Shown here: piece by piece, positions 30,229 to 40,156 of the stretch
Layout: each line of letters opens with the position of its first letter
Numbering within the stretch: the stretch's first letter is position 1
Source: Pythium myriotylum
Lineage: Eukaryota > Oomycota > Peronosporomycetes > Pythiales > Pythiaceae
NCBI GenBank assembly: GCA_023091665.1
Contig: JALJCQ010000007.1
Span: forward strand, 1,178,001-1,242,000
Direction of reading: 5' to 3'
Length of the DNA: 64,000 bases
Program-made: the position numbers and the translations under genes
The notes under the pieces: model-generated
Seen by the model: the letters and a program-made list of their open reading frames with translations, nothing else
Databases searched by the model: none
What the model was told of the DNA's origin: nothing

Positions 30229-30855
30229 ATGGCACAGCGTCTGGGCAACTGGGCCTCGTGGTCAGAGCACGGTGGAACAGTGACAACTTCACGAGGAGCT
30301 TTCGTTCTCGAACAGGGTAAACCAACCGTCCGAATGCCCGATGTCACGTACACACCACGAGGTGCTGGTAGAAGTCTATCGTCTCAGCAAACGTGGACGT
30401 ATCGTGGTGAACCATTTGCCCCCTCATTTGTAGTCGAAATTGATAATCTTGCTGGTGAAGGTTCCCAACGCCGAGCTCTCGATCGAAAGATGCGAAGTGA
30501 ATATTTCCAACACGGTGTTCGATTGGGATGTCTAATCGACCCCCGCCCGGACCATCAGATTATGTACGAGTACAAGCTCAATGCTGACGGAGAAGTGGAT
30601 TGTGACGGTGTTACTAGGTGGAGAGATCTCGATGGTGACGATGTGCTTCCAGGTTTCTCTCTGAACAAGACAGATTTGGACATGGTCTTGAATCAGGGTC
30701 CAGGATCGTCATCAGAGGAAGAGGTTGATTTTATGTGTCCAGAACAAGGATGCAGAAAGAGATTTAAGTCGCGTGGTACATGGACTGCCCATGCTGAATG
30801 GCACCGTGCCGAGCATGCTCGTCGAAAGTATTTATTGAAAAAAACCCAATCGTAG
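30229..30855 (+). CDS. Uma2-like PD-(D/E)XK endonuclease domain fused to a C2H2 zinc finger
   Basis: 208 residues. The nuclease part runs from FVLEQGKPTVRMPDVTYTPR through FAPSFVVEIDNLAGEGSQ and EYFQHGVRLGCLIDP to DVLPGFSLNKTDL. It matches the Uma2/DUF820 layout: Asp38 (MPD), Glu70 (VVE) and the G-V-x-LG-x-LIDP turn. A finger follows with C170-x4-C175-x12-H188-x3-H192. The bases just upstream (about 30158-30280) read in another frame as FIDEDHFTPYRLVALGGKLP and PPRWHSVW, like the missing N-terminus, so the 5' part appears frameshifted. It may be part of the mobile unit: its 3' end is within the right inverted arm and is copied at the left edge. Confidence 0.7.
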   Translation: MAQRLGNWASWSEHGGTVTTSRGAFVLEQGKPTVRMPDVTYTPRGAGRSLSSQQTWTYRGEPFAPSFVVEIDNLAGEGSQRRALDRKMRSEYFQHGVRLGCLIDPRPDHQIMYEYKLNADGEVDCDGVTRWRDLDGDDVLPGFSLNKTDLDMVLNQGPGSSSEEEVDFMCPEQGCRKRFKSRGTWTAHAEWHRAEHARRKYLLKKTQS

Positions 30856-31078
30856 CCGAGATCTCTGTCTTCATCATCTCAATACAAAATTTCCATCATT
30901 TCATTACAAAAGCATCATCGGCGCCGTCGCTTTCGCCCGCTCTTCGTCCTCGTCCGCTCATCCATCGCATAGAAGAGCATCTAGCGTACACTCCTTGATA
31001 CCCGTAGGGGACAGCGATGATGTACTACATGGTACTTGAATATACATGCACGCGAATATCCTCACATTTTCTCGGCCA
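30790..31078 (-). repeat. Right arm of the long inverted repeat
   Basis: Reverse complement of 26428-26714. It includes the final 21 codons of the Uma2/C2H2 ORF, its stop and about 220 bp of 3' flank. The outer tip (CGGCCAGC) abuts the right direct repeat. Confidence 0.88.
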
Positions 31079-31142
31079 GCAGACGAACAGGTCGTTGACC
31101 AGAAGGGACTGGATTAGTTCAGATTTGTCCAAACAACAGTAA
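31076..31142 (+). repeat. Right copy of the direct repeat flanking the island
   Basis: It shares an exact 28-bp core (31096-31123) with the left copy in the same orientation. A further partial relative of the inverted-repeat tip, GCACGTTAGCCGAGCAAATG, lies at 31411-31430. Confidence 0.8.
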
Positions 31143-31190
31143 TCGATCTCTTGTTAGACCTAGATTTTGCTTGATGAGCGACCGATGCCA

Positions 31191-31221
31191 GAGAGAGAGG
31201 AGAGAGAGAGAGAGAGAGAGA
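31191..31221 (+). repeat. GA dinucleotide microsatellite
   Basis: About 31 bp of nearly pure GA repeats directly right of the island. It is a simple-sequence repeat with no gene content. Confidence 0.9.
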
Positions 31222-31543
31222 ATGACAGCAATACTCAGCTCGACCCATCTTCGAACAGCGACTCATGCTTACAACTGGAAAGCCCACCAACACCGTCACC
31301 ATTTCAGTCAGATGGTCGGCCACAGCTGTAAGACGCGACAGATCCACCGAGCGAACTGCCTGGTCGGAGTTTATCTGTCTGTCCAACACGGAGTCGCGGT
31401 GAGGATATATGCACGTTAGCCGAGCAAATGTGAGGAAATCGGTGTGGAGACGCATACTTTGGGGTGTCGAAGCAAAGCCAAATTGGATCAGCACGAGAAC
31501 TGGCTTTCGGGCCCTTCCGAACCTGAGAACGCTTTCCCGCCGA

Positions 31544-32600
31544 CTAGGCACTGCCTGCTCTACAGAGAATTTGGCGCATGTTGTCTGCAGGCAGGGGCCG
31601 TGCGGGAAACGTGGACGAGCCTTTCGCCGAGGTGGCAGTGTTCAGACGATGAGTTAGGCCGTCTACGACTCGGGAGGTGTCCTTCAAAGCGACGATCAGA
31701 AGCTGGCAAACCTGGTCTGCCTGTGATGCATGCTGCTTCCTCGAAACTTTTCTTGAATCTCTGTCTTTCTCTTCCGCTACTTCAAATTGGCCATTTGCCA
31801 AGCGAGTGCCAATGCCGAACACACTGAACAGTACTGTAAACCCACTTACAGTAGAGGGCGAGTCTTCCACCAAACAAAGAGCCTCTCCACTTCGGTCATC
31901 AGACACCAACGAGTCGACGTCGACAGCAGCGAGAGGCTTCTCTGCAGCTGTAAAATCGAGTCTTCTTTACATGGGCACACTCGCTTGGCTACCGGTGTTG
32001 TGTGAATCCTTGCCGTCCAAGCAGCCATCGAGAAATGCGACCGAAGCTTCTGGGTTTTTTGTTTCAGGACCCGCTCAGCCGTGTGAGGTGACCTCGCATT
32101 TTTGTGGGACGGCTGTTGGAGGTCTTGAATGAGATCACCCTCCGAAGTCAACCAGCTGGCGTCTGTGGAATGATACCAAGATTCAGAACGCGGTGGGCGA
32201 CTTATCCTTGGCATCCAAGGAAGAGGCGAGCGACTCATACGACTGCCCGGCTTCCCACCGTGTTCTGAAGTTCCCAGATCTTGCCATGGCGGACTCGCGC
32301 TTCCATGTACACCACATGCGGTGGCTGCAGTGGCAAGGCGAAGAAACTGACGACGTCCCGTCGCTGAGCAACTGCGTGCACTCTCTTGATCGCTCTCGGC
32401 CACGCTCCATTCCATCTGCGAGTCTCGGTGACGTCGCGCGCTCTCGGCGACATCAACCTCGGCATCACGGCTTCCGCCCACTTCCGAAGCCGTCGCCGCA
32501 GGGTTGACACGCGCCGCGGTCCCTCTCGGTCAGTGCTGATACCGTCGCACCGATCTCTCTGCAGATCTCTTCCCCCACTGGCTCCTGTCACGGGCGCCAT
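31544..32600 (-). CDS. Possible multi-exon gene of unknown function
   Basis: No clear family. On the minus strand several open segments can be linked by GT-AG sites: one with PEASVAFLDGCLDGKDSHNT, one with AEKPLAAVDVDSLVSDD, and a last one with ADQVCQLLIVALKDTSRVV ending in the frame that stops at 31544. The first two links keep frame (donor after ACC G, acceptor after TTTTACAG; then a 130-bp intron). A candidate start ATG lies at 32598-32600, but the 5' exons are unresolved. It is a hypothesis from splice signals and reading-frame fit only. Confidence 0.25.
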
Positions 32601-32625
32601 CTCCCCTCCCCTCCCTATCCAATTC

Positions 32626-32640
32626 GGTCATTTTCGAATC
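32626..32640 (+). promoter_or_regulatory. Possible Inr-like element of START-FYVE gene 2
   Basis: GGTCATTTTCGAATC ends 10 bp before the ATG at 32651. It resembles the oomycete initiator core (TCATT plus T-rich). It is consistent with a short leader but unsupported by expression data. Confidence 0.4.
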
Positions 32641-32650
32641 GTGTCAAACC

Positions 32651-34244
32651 ATGATCGAGCAAGACGAACGCGACCACTGGGTGCGCGCCGGCCACGCCAT
32701 GTTCGCCGAGTTCATGGAGCGCGTGCAGACGATTGATCGCATCGGCGTCAAGGGCATGGACGCGTCTTCGGACGAGAAGCGCGTCACGCTCATCGACAAG
32801 CGCAAGGTCCACGCCACGCTCGACGAGATCGCCGACTTGTATGTCAACGACGAGAAGAAGATGGTGCTCGACTTTACCGAGTCGCGCGCGCTCGCGGTCT
32901 TCCTGTCTCCGTCGCCGCAGCACCCGATGGAGTACATCGGCTTTCGGTGGTCCTACTACAAGACCCCGAGCCGCCTCGTGCGCTCGCAGGACTTTTTCTA
33001 CCTGGAGACGATGAAGCCCTTCGTGGACGTTCACGGTCGCCGCGGCTGGGCCAAGTGCTCGCACTCGATCGAGCACCCCATGTGCCCCGACAACTCGACC
33101 TCGCGGGGCATCAACCGCGGCCGCGTGTTCTACTCGGGAGTGGTCTTCGTGGAGAGCCGCGAGAAAGGCGTGCTCGAGACAACTTTTTACTACTCGCTCG
33201 ACACGACGTCGATCCCAGCCTTTCTTTTGCCTGTCGTGATGAAACAGCGCGGCAAGAACAACGCCGCGCTCATCAACCACTACGTCAAGGTCGCGCGCAT
33301 CTCGGCCTACGCCGAGAAGACGAACGTGAAGAAGCTCAAGCAGCAGCTCGTCGAGGAGAAGCGCTGCGGAGCGTGCTCCAACCCGATGCCCAAGTGGACC
33401 AGCAAAACCAAGTGTCTGTTCTGCAAATCGGTGGGTTGCTTGCTCCCAAGTACTTGTGTGGGACATTTGATATGGGATCTTACGTGCGCTGTTTTTGTTG
33501 CCACAGTATGTGTGTAAGCGATGCGTGGAGATTGTTTCCAAGAACTATCTATTCGACGGCGAAGCTCAGTGCAACTCGTGTATGCTTTGTGCCGAGTCCC
33601 ATGGATCCAAGATTGCCTCGCTCATGGACGACGGCCAGAGCTCGACTACGACGGACGAGACCGAGAGCCGAAGAGGTGCCTTTCTCGACGAGTGCAGCAC
33701 GCCGTCGTCGGTCGCGTCCTCGGATCATGCATCGCAAACCTTCTCGTCCAAGTCCCGATCAGATCGTTGCATGTCGATGCCAGCATCGAACACTCGCTTG
33801 CCCCCGAAGCTGATCGACTTCGGGCTCGAAGGGATCGATCTCGCGCTTCGAAGACACGAAGCACCTGCGGCAGCTGCGCGATCGCAGACATCGAGTGCAT
33901 CCACCGCGTCGAGCACCGCCTCCTCGCATGCTCGGCATGCCTCTGTGTCATCTTCAACGAGAAACGAATCAGCGTTCGCCGAGATCACCAGCCAAAAGGA
34001 CATTTCCCGCGAACGAAGCGCTTCGTCTCGTCGCTACCACATTGACCGAGCAGTGGACTCGCCCCACGAGATCCACCCACACCAGAGCGGGGTCGCTCCT
34101 TCTCCAGCGTCCTTGCGTCACCACCGTCTTCGCCATCAGCGCCTTCCGGAAGACGAGCCGACCGTCTACCGCAAAGACAAGGCAATTGCGTACACCCGTG
34201 AGACCCCGTGTGACCTGTCATACCTTAGTGCGTTCAAAGTTTAA
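32651..34244 (+). CDS. START-FYVE protein (START-FYVE gene 2)
   Basis: Exons 32651-33430 and 33507-34244 (76 bp intron) give 505 residues. Residues about 10-230 are START-like, with DFFYLETMKPFVDVHGRRGW, AKCSHSIEHPMCP and GVLETTFYYSLDT. The zinc finger CGACSNPMPKWTSKTKC-LFC continues across the intron into YVCKRCVEIV and CNSCMLC. The intron splits the finger just after the second CxxC. The C-terminal 220 residues are Ser-rich and disordered and end in DLSYLSAF, a tail shared with gene 4 (IDLSYLQTF). By family it should bind a lipid in the START cavity and phosphoinositide through FYVE, but the finger lacks the RRHHCR basic patch, so PI3P binding is uncertain. Confidence 0.86.
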
Positions 34245-35350
34245 CCATCGTCCGTTCAACAATCATATACTCATAGAGAAACTGCGCCCTGCTCTCATGC
34301 TGTCACCATTCGACAATTAGTGTGTGGGTTGCTTGAGAGATATCGTTTTGCAACAAGATCGCCCAAGCTTGCGACTGGAGGCGTCGTGAGATCCTCTCCA
34401 CTTCTGGGTTGCAATCAACCCAGTCTGGAGCTCATCCTACAATACCCATAATAGACAAACGATCCCAGGCCGATCAAAGATTCTAGTGGGGAAATGCCCC
34501 ACTCCACGCTTTCTTGCGGTGAAGTGGTGGGAACGGCCGTCCCCAACAACGGAAGTCGGAACTGAACTTGTGGCCTGCGACTTCTTTGACGTTTCGCGCC
34601 CGGTTCTTCTGTTTGTTCGCGGCTGTAGTGTACAGTAATGAAGGCGCGTTCCGACCTTCGTGCGTCGGGTTGTTCGACGCTCTCCCGCCAGACCAAACCA
34701 AACCCGCGAGTCGCGTTCTCACTCGCTACTGAAGAAACCGCACGCGCCGGGCACATTCTCGCAAGCGAAGCCGAGCCCCGGAACTCGTTGGATCTCTGCC
34801 TCTACACCGAGCCAACCCAGCAACTGAGATACTCGCGTCAACCCACGGGCGTGGGTTGGACAGCGACACTTGTCGCGACAAAGCCGCAACTGTATAACAG
34901 CGTGTCCGAGAGCCCCATCTCTCGTGGGTCGGCGCTGCACGTGTCTCTGGGTTCTTCCGCGCCGCCCCGTCTGCGTGCGAGGAGAGCGCTGAAAATGCGG
35001 GCAAGACTAGTACCCAAGAGCGCAATCGCGAAAGAAGGAAAGAACGCCGCCGCAGAAGAGCCCGTGGCTCTTGGTCCAGCGCGGCGTGACTGGGTGGCGA
35101 CACCGAGCGGAGGAAGCCTCACTCGCAGCTTGGCGGCCGCAGGCACAAGTCTCTCGGGCGGCTCCTCCTCCTCCCGGCAATCTCATCCGCAGCTCCTCCC
35201 CCATCCTCCCGCGCGTGGCGTGGCGGTGCTTTTCTCTGCTCAAACTCAGACACCGCACGTGTCTCCGATTGGCCCCACAGTCAGTTGGAGCAATCGACGA
35301 TTCCGAAATTTGGCAGCTCCTTCGCACGACTACAGACAGCTCTCGCCACG
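34245..35350. other. Intergenic region between START-FYVE genes 2 and 3
   Basis: 1.1 kb. A 238-codon ORF (34638-35354) lies on the plus strand, but its composition is mixed and it has no recognisable motif; I treat it as promoter or leader DNA. Nothing else was seen. Confidence 0.45.
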
Positions 35351-36752
35351 ATGAAAGGCGACTCGGACGACAGCATCCGCTTCACGCCCGACGTCATGTA
35401 CGCGAGCGAGCGCGACGAGCTGCTCCAGTTCGCGCACGACCAGTTCGAGATGCTCTTCGACGTGCTCCGGCTCGCCAAGACCAGCAACGTGCCCGGCGCC
35501 AAGGTCACGACCATCGGCAAGACGACCCGCGCGACCGTCGTCTCCTCCGCGCGCATCCAGGCCTCGCTCACCGAGGTCAAGGACATCTTCTGCAGCGAGC
35601 ACACGCACTACGCCACCGGGTTCGCGCAGACGCAGCAGATCTACTCGCTGCTCACGCCCTCCAACACGCACCCCATGCGCTCGGCGGCGCTCCGGTGGTC
35701 GCTCTGGGACTCGCCGTCCAAGATGGTCCGCAAGCGTGACATCGTTTACGTCGAGTACACCGACTCCTTCGTGGACGAGCACGGTCGTAAAGGCTGGGCC
35801 AGGTGCACCCACTCAATCGAACACCGCAGCTGTCCGCCGCTCGAGAACTCGCACAACGTCGTGCGCGCCCACTTGTACTGCTCCGGGTCAACCTACACTG
35901 AGACGGACGAGCCCGGCGTGCTCGAAGTCACGACGATCTTCGACGTCGACACGCGCGGCGTGCCCGCGTGGCTCTCCAAGATCGTGGCGCTCCGCAAGGC
36001 CGAGAGCGCTGCCAACGTCGAGCACCTCATCCGCCTCTCGCGGGTCATGACGGACGAGGACGACCCGGAAGTCAAGTTAATCGACTTCCACTACAAAGGC
36101 AAGTTGTGCCGGGGCTGCGGCGACCGACTGTCCAAGTGGTCGGCGCCTCGCAAGTGCCGCGAGTGCAAAGAGGTACGGCTCACCACCTGGTGCCTTTTCT
36201 GATCTTTGGTTGGCCTGACTAATTGGTCGTCGGTTTTCTTTCAGCCCTTGTGCAAGAGCTGTAGCGACGTTGTCTACTACAACTCCGACGAGCGAAAGAA
36301 GCTCAAGCACATCTGTGTCTACTGCGTCGACAACGAGATCGCCGATGGCGAGCAGCGCGGCGAGGTCGCCTACTCGAGCGGACTCGACCCGATCTTCGAG
36401 AAGGGCTCCCAGTGCACTCGCCGCATGCACCATATGAGCTTCCGTTCACGTACGTCGTTGCTTGTTCCACTATTTTGTCATCCCATGGCCGTAATCCTCA
36501 TTGCTGTTCTTGCCCACTTCAGTCCGTATGGCTCGGGAAGCGAACCTCTCCGTATCGCCGACGTTTTCTTCGAGCCGCTTGTCGAGTTCAATCTCCAGTT
36601 CGTCGTCGAGCTCACGATACGACGTCAACGGCCACCGCTCCGTCATGCGTGCGGAGAGCGACCCCGCCCTCATCTCCCGTCCCCTGTCGCAGTCGACTCG
36701 CTTGTCCGCGTCAACTGGCTCTCTTCGATCGGCCACCGGCATCGCCGTGTGA
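35351..36752 (+). CDS. START-FYVE protein (START-FYVE gene 3)
   Basis: Three exons, 35351-36172, 36245-36449 and 36523-36752, give 418 residues. START-like residues span about 15-240, with DIVYVEYTDSFVDEHGRKGW, ARCTHSIEHRSCPP and PGVLEVTTIFDVDTRG. The finger is CRGCGDRLSKWSAPRKCREC, then PLCKSC and HICVYC, with an intron right after the second CxxC, the same place as in gene 2. The tail after residue 340 is Ser-rich ([20 protein letters not shown]). The first ATG is used; upstream the frame opens only with TTG. Architecture and position argue for local duplication from the same ancestor as gene 2. Confidence 0.87.
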
Positions 36753-37776
36753 GGAGACCCTTCCACTGCACTGGGGACCTTTGTCTGTGCATCTTGATGT
36801 CGGTGGCGTCGATCGACCCGAGGCGGTCGCGAGTGGCCGTGCAGCGTGCCGTTGTCAGTTCAGGTGTCGTCGTCGGTGAAGCTTTTGAGCGCGCACGCCA
36901 GTCGCCGACGTGAAAGTAGCTTTGCGCCATGCAAGAAAGAGCGGCCTCTCCGGTCGAAGAAGGGACCGCTCGCTGCTGTAGCTGGGTGTAGATATGCGGA
37001 GGATAACCTCCGTAAGCCACGCAACATCATTTTCTCTTCCCGTTGAAAGAGTAATTCCCGCCCATCATGGTGATACAGTCCAGTCAACGACACCACGTGG
37101 CCCTCGCGCAACGTGGTGTCGAAGCTCATCGAGGTCACTTGAGCTCCTAGTAGCCGGACCCGCGCTGTGACAGATCGTCGGAAGAGTGGTCGGTCATATG
37201 GAGCCGTTGCCTCTACGCGGTGTCATCCTCATGGGTACACCGCACCCATGCGAGTCAAGCCGTCTCCCCGAGATTGCGACAGTCGTCACGCCGAACTCAG
37301 GCCGCGACGCGACGACCTGTCGAAAGGCGCTCGACACGTGTTGCCTGTGGGTCCGCTCTCTGCGCTCTGGGAATGTCGTCTCATCACGATGCGCGTCAGC
37401 CACTATGAGCGGCAGGCGCAATCCAGCGAGAGCCGTCGTCCTGATGAGCGCGGCGCGTCTCTGCGCCGGCGTCTCGATCGCGCGCCCGTGTCTCGCACAA
37501 GAACCAGCTGGAGAGCGAGCCCTTCGGGTGGCGAGCCCCACATGATTCTGCGGCGCAGAGGGGTGGCACGCCCACATCCAGCGCGGCAAACCGGATCCCG
37601 CTTCAAGGCGTCGCCTCCGTGGCGGCGCCAGATCGCCATTCGCTCGGCGGCAGTGACTGCCGACGGGAAGCCTTCTCCCACCACCACCCACAGCGTAACG
37701 CTCTCTGCGCCCACGCGCGCCGTCTGATTTGATAGTCGAGAGAGAGAGAAAACTAAAGAGCGTCAAGCGGCCACCC
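36753..37776. other. Intergenic region between START-FYVE genes 3 and 4
   Basis: 1 kb with no supported gene. ORFs on both strands show no motif or conserved look. A short GA run (37739-37750) lies just before the next start. Confidence 0.45.
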
Positions 37777-39270
37777 ATGACGCGCAGCCACCAGGCGCCC
37801 TTCGCAGATCCGCTGCCGTCGCTGACCAAGAGCGAGCGCCACCGCCTCGTGCAGGAGGCCTACGCATCTTACGAGCAGCTCTTCACGGCCGTGCGCATCG
37901 CGCGCACCGGCAAGGGCAATGCCACGGCGCTCGGCGGCATCAGCGGCAAGACCACGGGCACCGTGATGATGTGCACTACGACCTACATCACCGGCACGCT
38001 CGACGAAGTGGCCGCGCTGTACACGGCGCAGGACAGCCACTTCGTGCTCGACTTCGCGCAGTCGACGCGGCTCTACGAGCTCGAGTCGCCCTCGAGAGAC
38101 CACCCGATGCGCTGCGTCGGCCTGCGGTATTCGCGCTGGGCCAGCATCTCGAGCCTCGTCTCCGACCGCGACTTGCTCTATCTCGAAACCATGGATGAGT
38201 TCATTGACCGGAAGACGGGCCACCGCGGCTGGGCGCGATGCACCAAATCCATCGCACACCGGTCCTGTCCGCCGTCTCAGCACCCGAATGGACCCATCCG
38301 CGCCGAGCTCTTCGTCATGGGAATGGTCGCGCGCGAGACCTCGACGATCGGCGTGCTGGAACTCATCACGCTGGTCCACGCCAACGTGAAGAACACGATC
38401 CCGTCGTGGATCACTCGCACAGTCCTCAAGCGCCGCAAGAAGACCGCGACTTCGCTCTCCCACGTGATCAAGATCCGACGCCGCATACGTGACGGCGGGA
38501 GTGGTGGTGGCAGCCAGGTCGGCGATTTGATCGCTCAGATCAACGCGTCCGAGGACGAGATCAAAGACAAGCGCGCATGCAAAGGCTGCATGGACCACGT
38601 CTCGCGCTGGACACGCAGCTACAAATGCCGCAAGTGCAATGAACTCATCTGCAAGAGCTGTGCGGCCATGACGTTCTTTGATACAGACACTCAGGAAGTC
38701 CGGAACCGCATCTGTGTCGACTGCAGCTTCGGCAGCATGGAGGATGAAGGCCACAGTACGGACGGCGACGTTGAACGTGGGTACTTTGACCAAGAGCGCG
38801 AGATCCGAGGAGAGCGTGAGAAGCAAAAGAAGAAGAACAAGAACGAAGACGCGGACGCAGATCACCGACACCGCACGTTTTCGTACTTGTCCGTTGACAG
38901 TCAGCCCTATGGCTCAACGAGCGTCTGCGATGATAGCGAGGTTGAGGACCTCGGGTCTACAATGCACAGACTCGACCAGCTCAACGTTTCGAGTCAGAAC
39001 GAGGAAGAAGGAAAGGAGAACAGGAAGCTGCAGCGCCACGGGAGCAACAGCAGCAACCGAGCGTCGAATCCTCCCCCGCCGCAGATTCCGGATCGCCCAG
39101 CCGCTCGTGCTTACACACCGCGATCTCGCCCAGCGTCTCGGCAGGGGAAGCTGGAAGCTGCTCCACCGGCAGCGGCTCCGATGATTGATCTCTCATATCT
39201 CCAGACCTTTGCTGCCCCGAAGGCGTCGAAGGCTGAACCGAAGGAAGAGGTTTTTGGCCAACTTGTCTAG
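37777..39270 (+). CDS. START-FYVE protein (START-FYVE gene 4)
   Basis: 497 residues without introns, from the first ATG. The START-like part (about 20-250) has DLLYLETMDEFIDRKTGHRG, WARCTKSIAHRSCPP and GVLELITLVHANV. The finger is complete in one exon: CKGCMDHVSRWTRSYKC-RKC, LICKSC and RICVDC, so the intron present in genes 2 and 3 is absent. A basic/acidic coiled stretch (REIRGEREKQKKKNKNEDAD) and a Pro-rich region follow, then IDLSYLQTFAAPK, related to the end of gene 2. The function probably parallels its neighbours, at membranes marked by phosphoinositides. Confidence 0.87.
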   Translation: MTRSHQAPFADPLPSLTKSERHRLVQEAYASYEQLFTAVRIARTGKGNATALGGISGKTTGTVMMCTTTYITGTLDEVAALYTAQDSHFVLDFAQSTRLYELESPSRDHPMRCVGLRYSRWASISSLVSDRDLLYLETMDEFIDRKTGHRGWARCTKSIAHRSCPPSQHPNGPIRAELFVMGMVARETSTIGVLELITLVHANVKNTIPSWITRTVLKRRKKTATSLSHVIKIRRRIRDGGSGGGSQVGDLIAQINASEDEIKDKRACKGCMDHVSRWTRSYKCRKCNELICKSCAAMTFFDTDTQEVRNRICVDCSFGSMEDEGHSTDGDVERGYFDQEREIRGEREKQKKKNKNEDADADHRHRTFSYLSVDSQPYGSTSVCDDSEVEDLGSTMHRLDQLNVSSQNEEEGKENRKLQRHGSNSSNRASNPPPPQIPDRPAARAYTPRSRPASRQGKLEAAPPAAAPMIDLSYLQTFAAPKASKAEPKEEVFGQLV

Positions 39271-39433
39271 TGCACATACAGAATTGGGGGATAGAGATGG
39301 CGTGAGCGCCCTTATAGAAATCTTAGAGAGACAGAAAAAGATTGAGAGAGATCGCTGAAGATCATGGTATATGCGTCATTCAATAGAACTAGGAAACCAA
39401 AGCTGCAAAATGAACAGGCTCTTTTCCAGACCC

Positions 39434-40156
39434 TCAGTTGCCAGGAATTGGGATCGGCTCCTGCTTGGACGCAAACTCGTTGTAGTAGTCAACGACTTGA
39501 TCCCAGTTGGTCACGTTCCAAAAGGCGGCGATATACTCGGTGCGGCGGCTATGGTACTTGAGATAGTAAGCATGCTCCCACACATCGAGGCCCAAGATGG
39601 GAATCATCGGGTCCTGGGCGTTCGGCATGAGCGGGTTGTCTTGGTTCATCGTGGACGTAATGCCAAGCGAGCCGTCCTTCTTGACGCCAAGCCACGCCCA
39701 TCCCGAGCCAAACCGAGCTGCTGCGACCTTGGCAAACTCCTCTTTCATTCGGTCAACAGAGCCGTACGTATCCTCGATCTTGGACTTCAGCTTTCCCGAA
39801 GGACCAGCAGCTGCGGACCCAGGTGAGCACATCATGGTCCAGAAGAGGGAGTGGTTATAGTGACCGCCAGCATTGTTCTTGATCTTCTCGGCGTGAGCAT
39901 TCTGTACCACTTCGACGATCGATTTGCCCTTCAGTTCTCCGTGCTGGTACTTCTCGACGTACTCGTTCGTATACTGCACGTATACCTCGTGTTCGAGCGA
40001 GTGGTGGATGCTCATTGTCAGCGTGTCCACGTACGGCTCGAGCGCATTGTACTCGTACTTGAGCATCGGCAGTTTGAACACCATGGCCGTTGGAGGGAAG
40101 GTCTTCGAGTGAAGACGTGCGCAGGGGCGTTCCAAAGTGGTAATGGTGTACAACAT
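39434..40156 (-). CDS. Fe/Mn-family superoxide dismutase, probably mitochondrial
   Basis: 240 residues. It converts superoxide to H2O2 and O2. Metal ligands are visible: His in SIHHSLEHEVYV, His in GGHYNHSLFW, and Asp and His in ILGLDVWEHAYYLKY. The GGHYNHSLFW box and the Gln in TSTMNQDNPLMP are typical of the Mn-dependent type. The N-terminal extension MLYTITTLERPCARLHSKTF looks like a mitochondrial presequence; a second ATG (MVFKLPM) could give a cytosolic form. It lies in tandem with a second SOD 277 bp upstream on the same strand. Confidence 0.93.
   Translation of the reverse strand: MLYTITTLERPCARLHSKTFPPTAMVFKLPMLKYEYNALEPYVDTLTMSIHHSLEHEVYVQYTNEYVEKYQHGELKGKSIVEVVQNAHAEKIKNNAGGHYNHSLFWTMMCSPGSAAAGPSGKLKSKIEDTYGSVDRMKEEFAKVAAARFGSGWAWLGVKKDGSLGITSTMNQDNPLMPNAQDPMIPILGLDVWEHAYYLKYHSRRTEYIAAFWNVTNWDQVVDYYNEFASKQEPIPIPGN

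Larger units (their letters stand above)
26343..31142. mobile_element. Composite mobile-element island
   Basis: A 4.8 kb AT-richer insertion between START-FYVE genes 1 and 2. From outside in: direct repeats (26343-26405 and 31076-31142), a long inverted repeat (26428-26714 versus 30790-31078), a 66-codon ORF, a truncated Harbinger-like fragment, a Crypton with one frameshift, and a Uma2-nuclease/C2H2 gene whose last codons form part of the right inverted arm. The repeats suggest one bounded unit, but it may have grown by nested insertion. No canonical target-site duplication was found beyond the imperfect direct repeats. Confidence 0.65.

Noticed and set aside
34638..35354. 238-codon plus-strand ORF between START-FYVE genes 2 and 3
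   Set aside because: It overlaps the leader of gene 3 and has no motif, irregular composition and no splice context; it is more likely promoter DNA.
36860..37138. Minus-strand ORF after START-FYVE gene 3
   Set aside because: Short, no motif, no splice sites.
37753..38871. Long minus-strand ORF (372 codons) opposite START-FYVE gene 4
   Set aside because: It mirrors the codon bias of the real gene; its frame has no motif and the sense strand encodes a complete START-FYVE protein.
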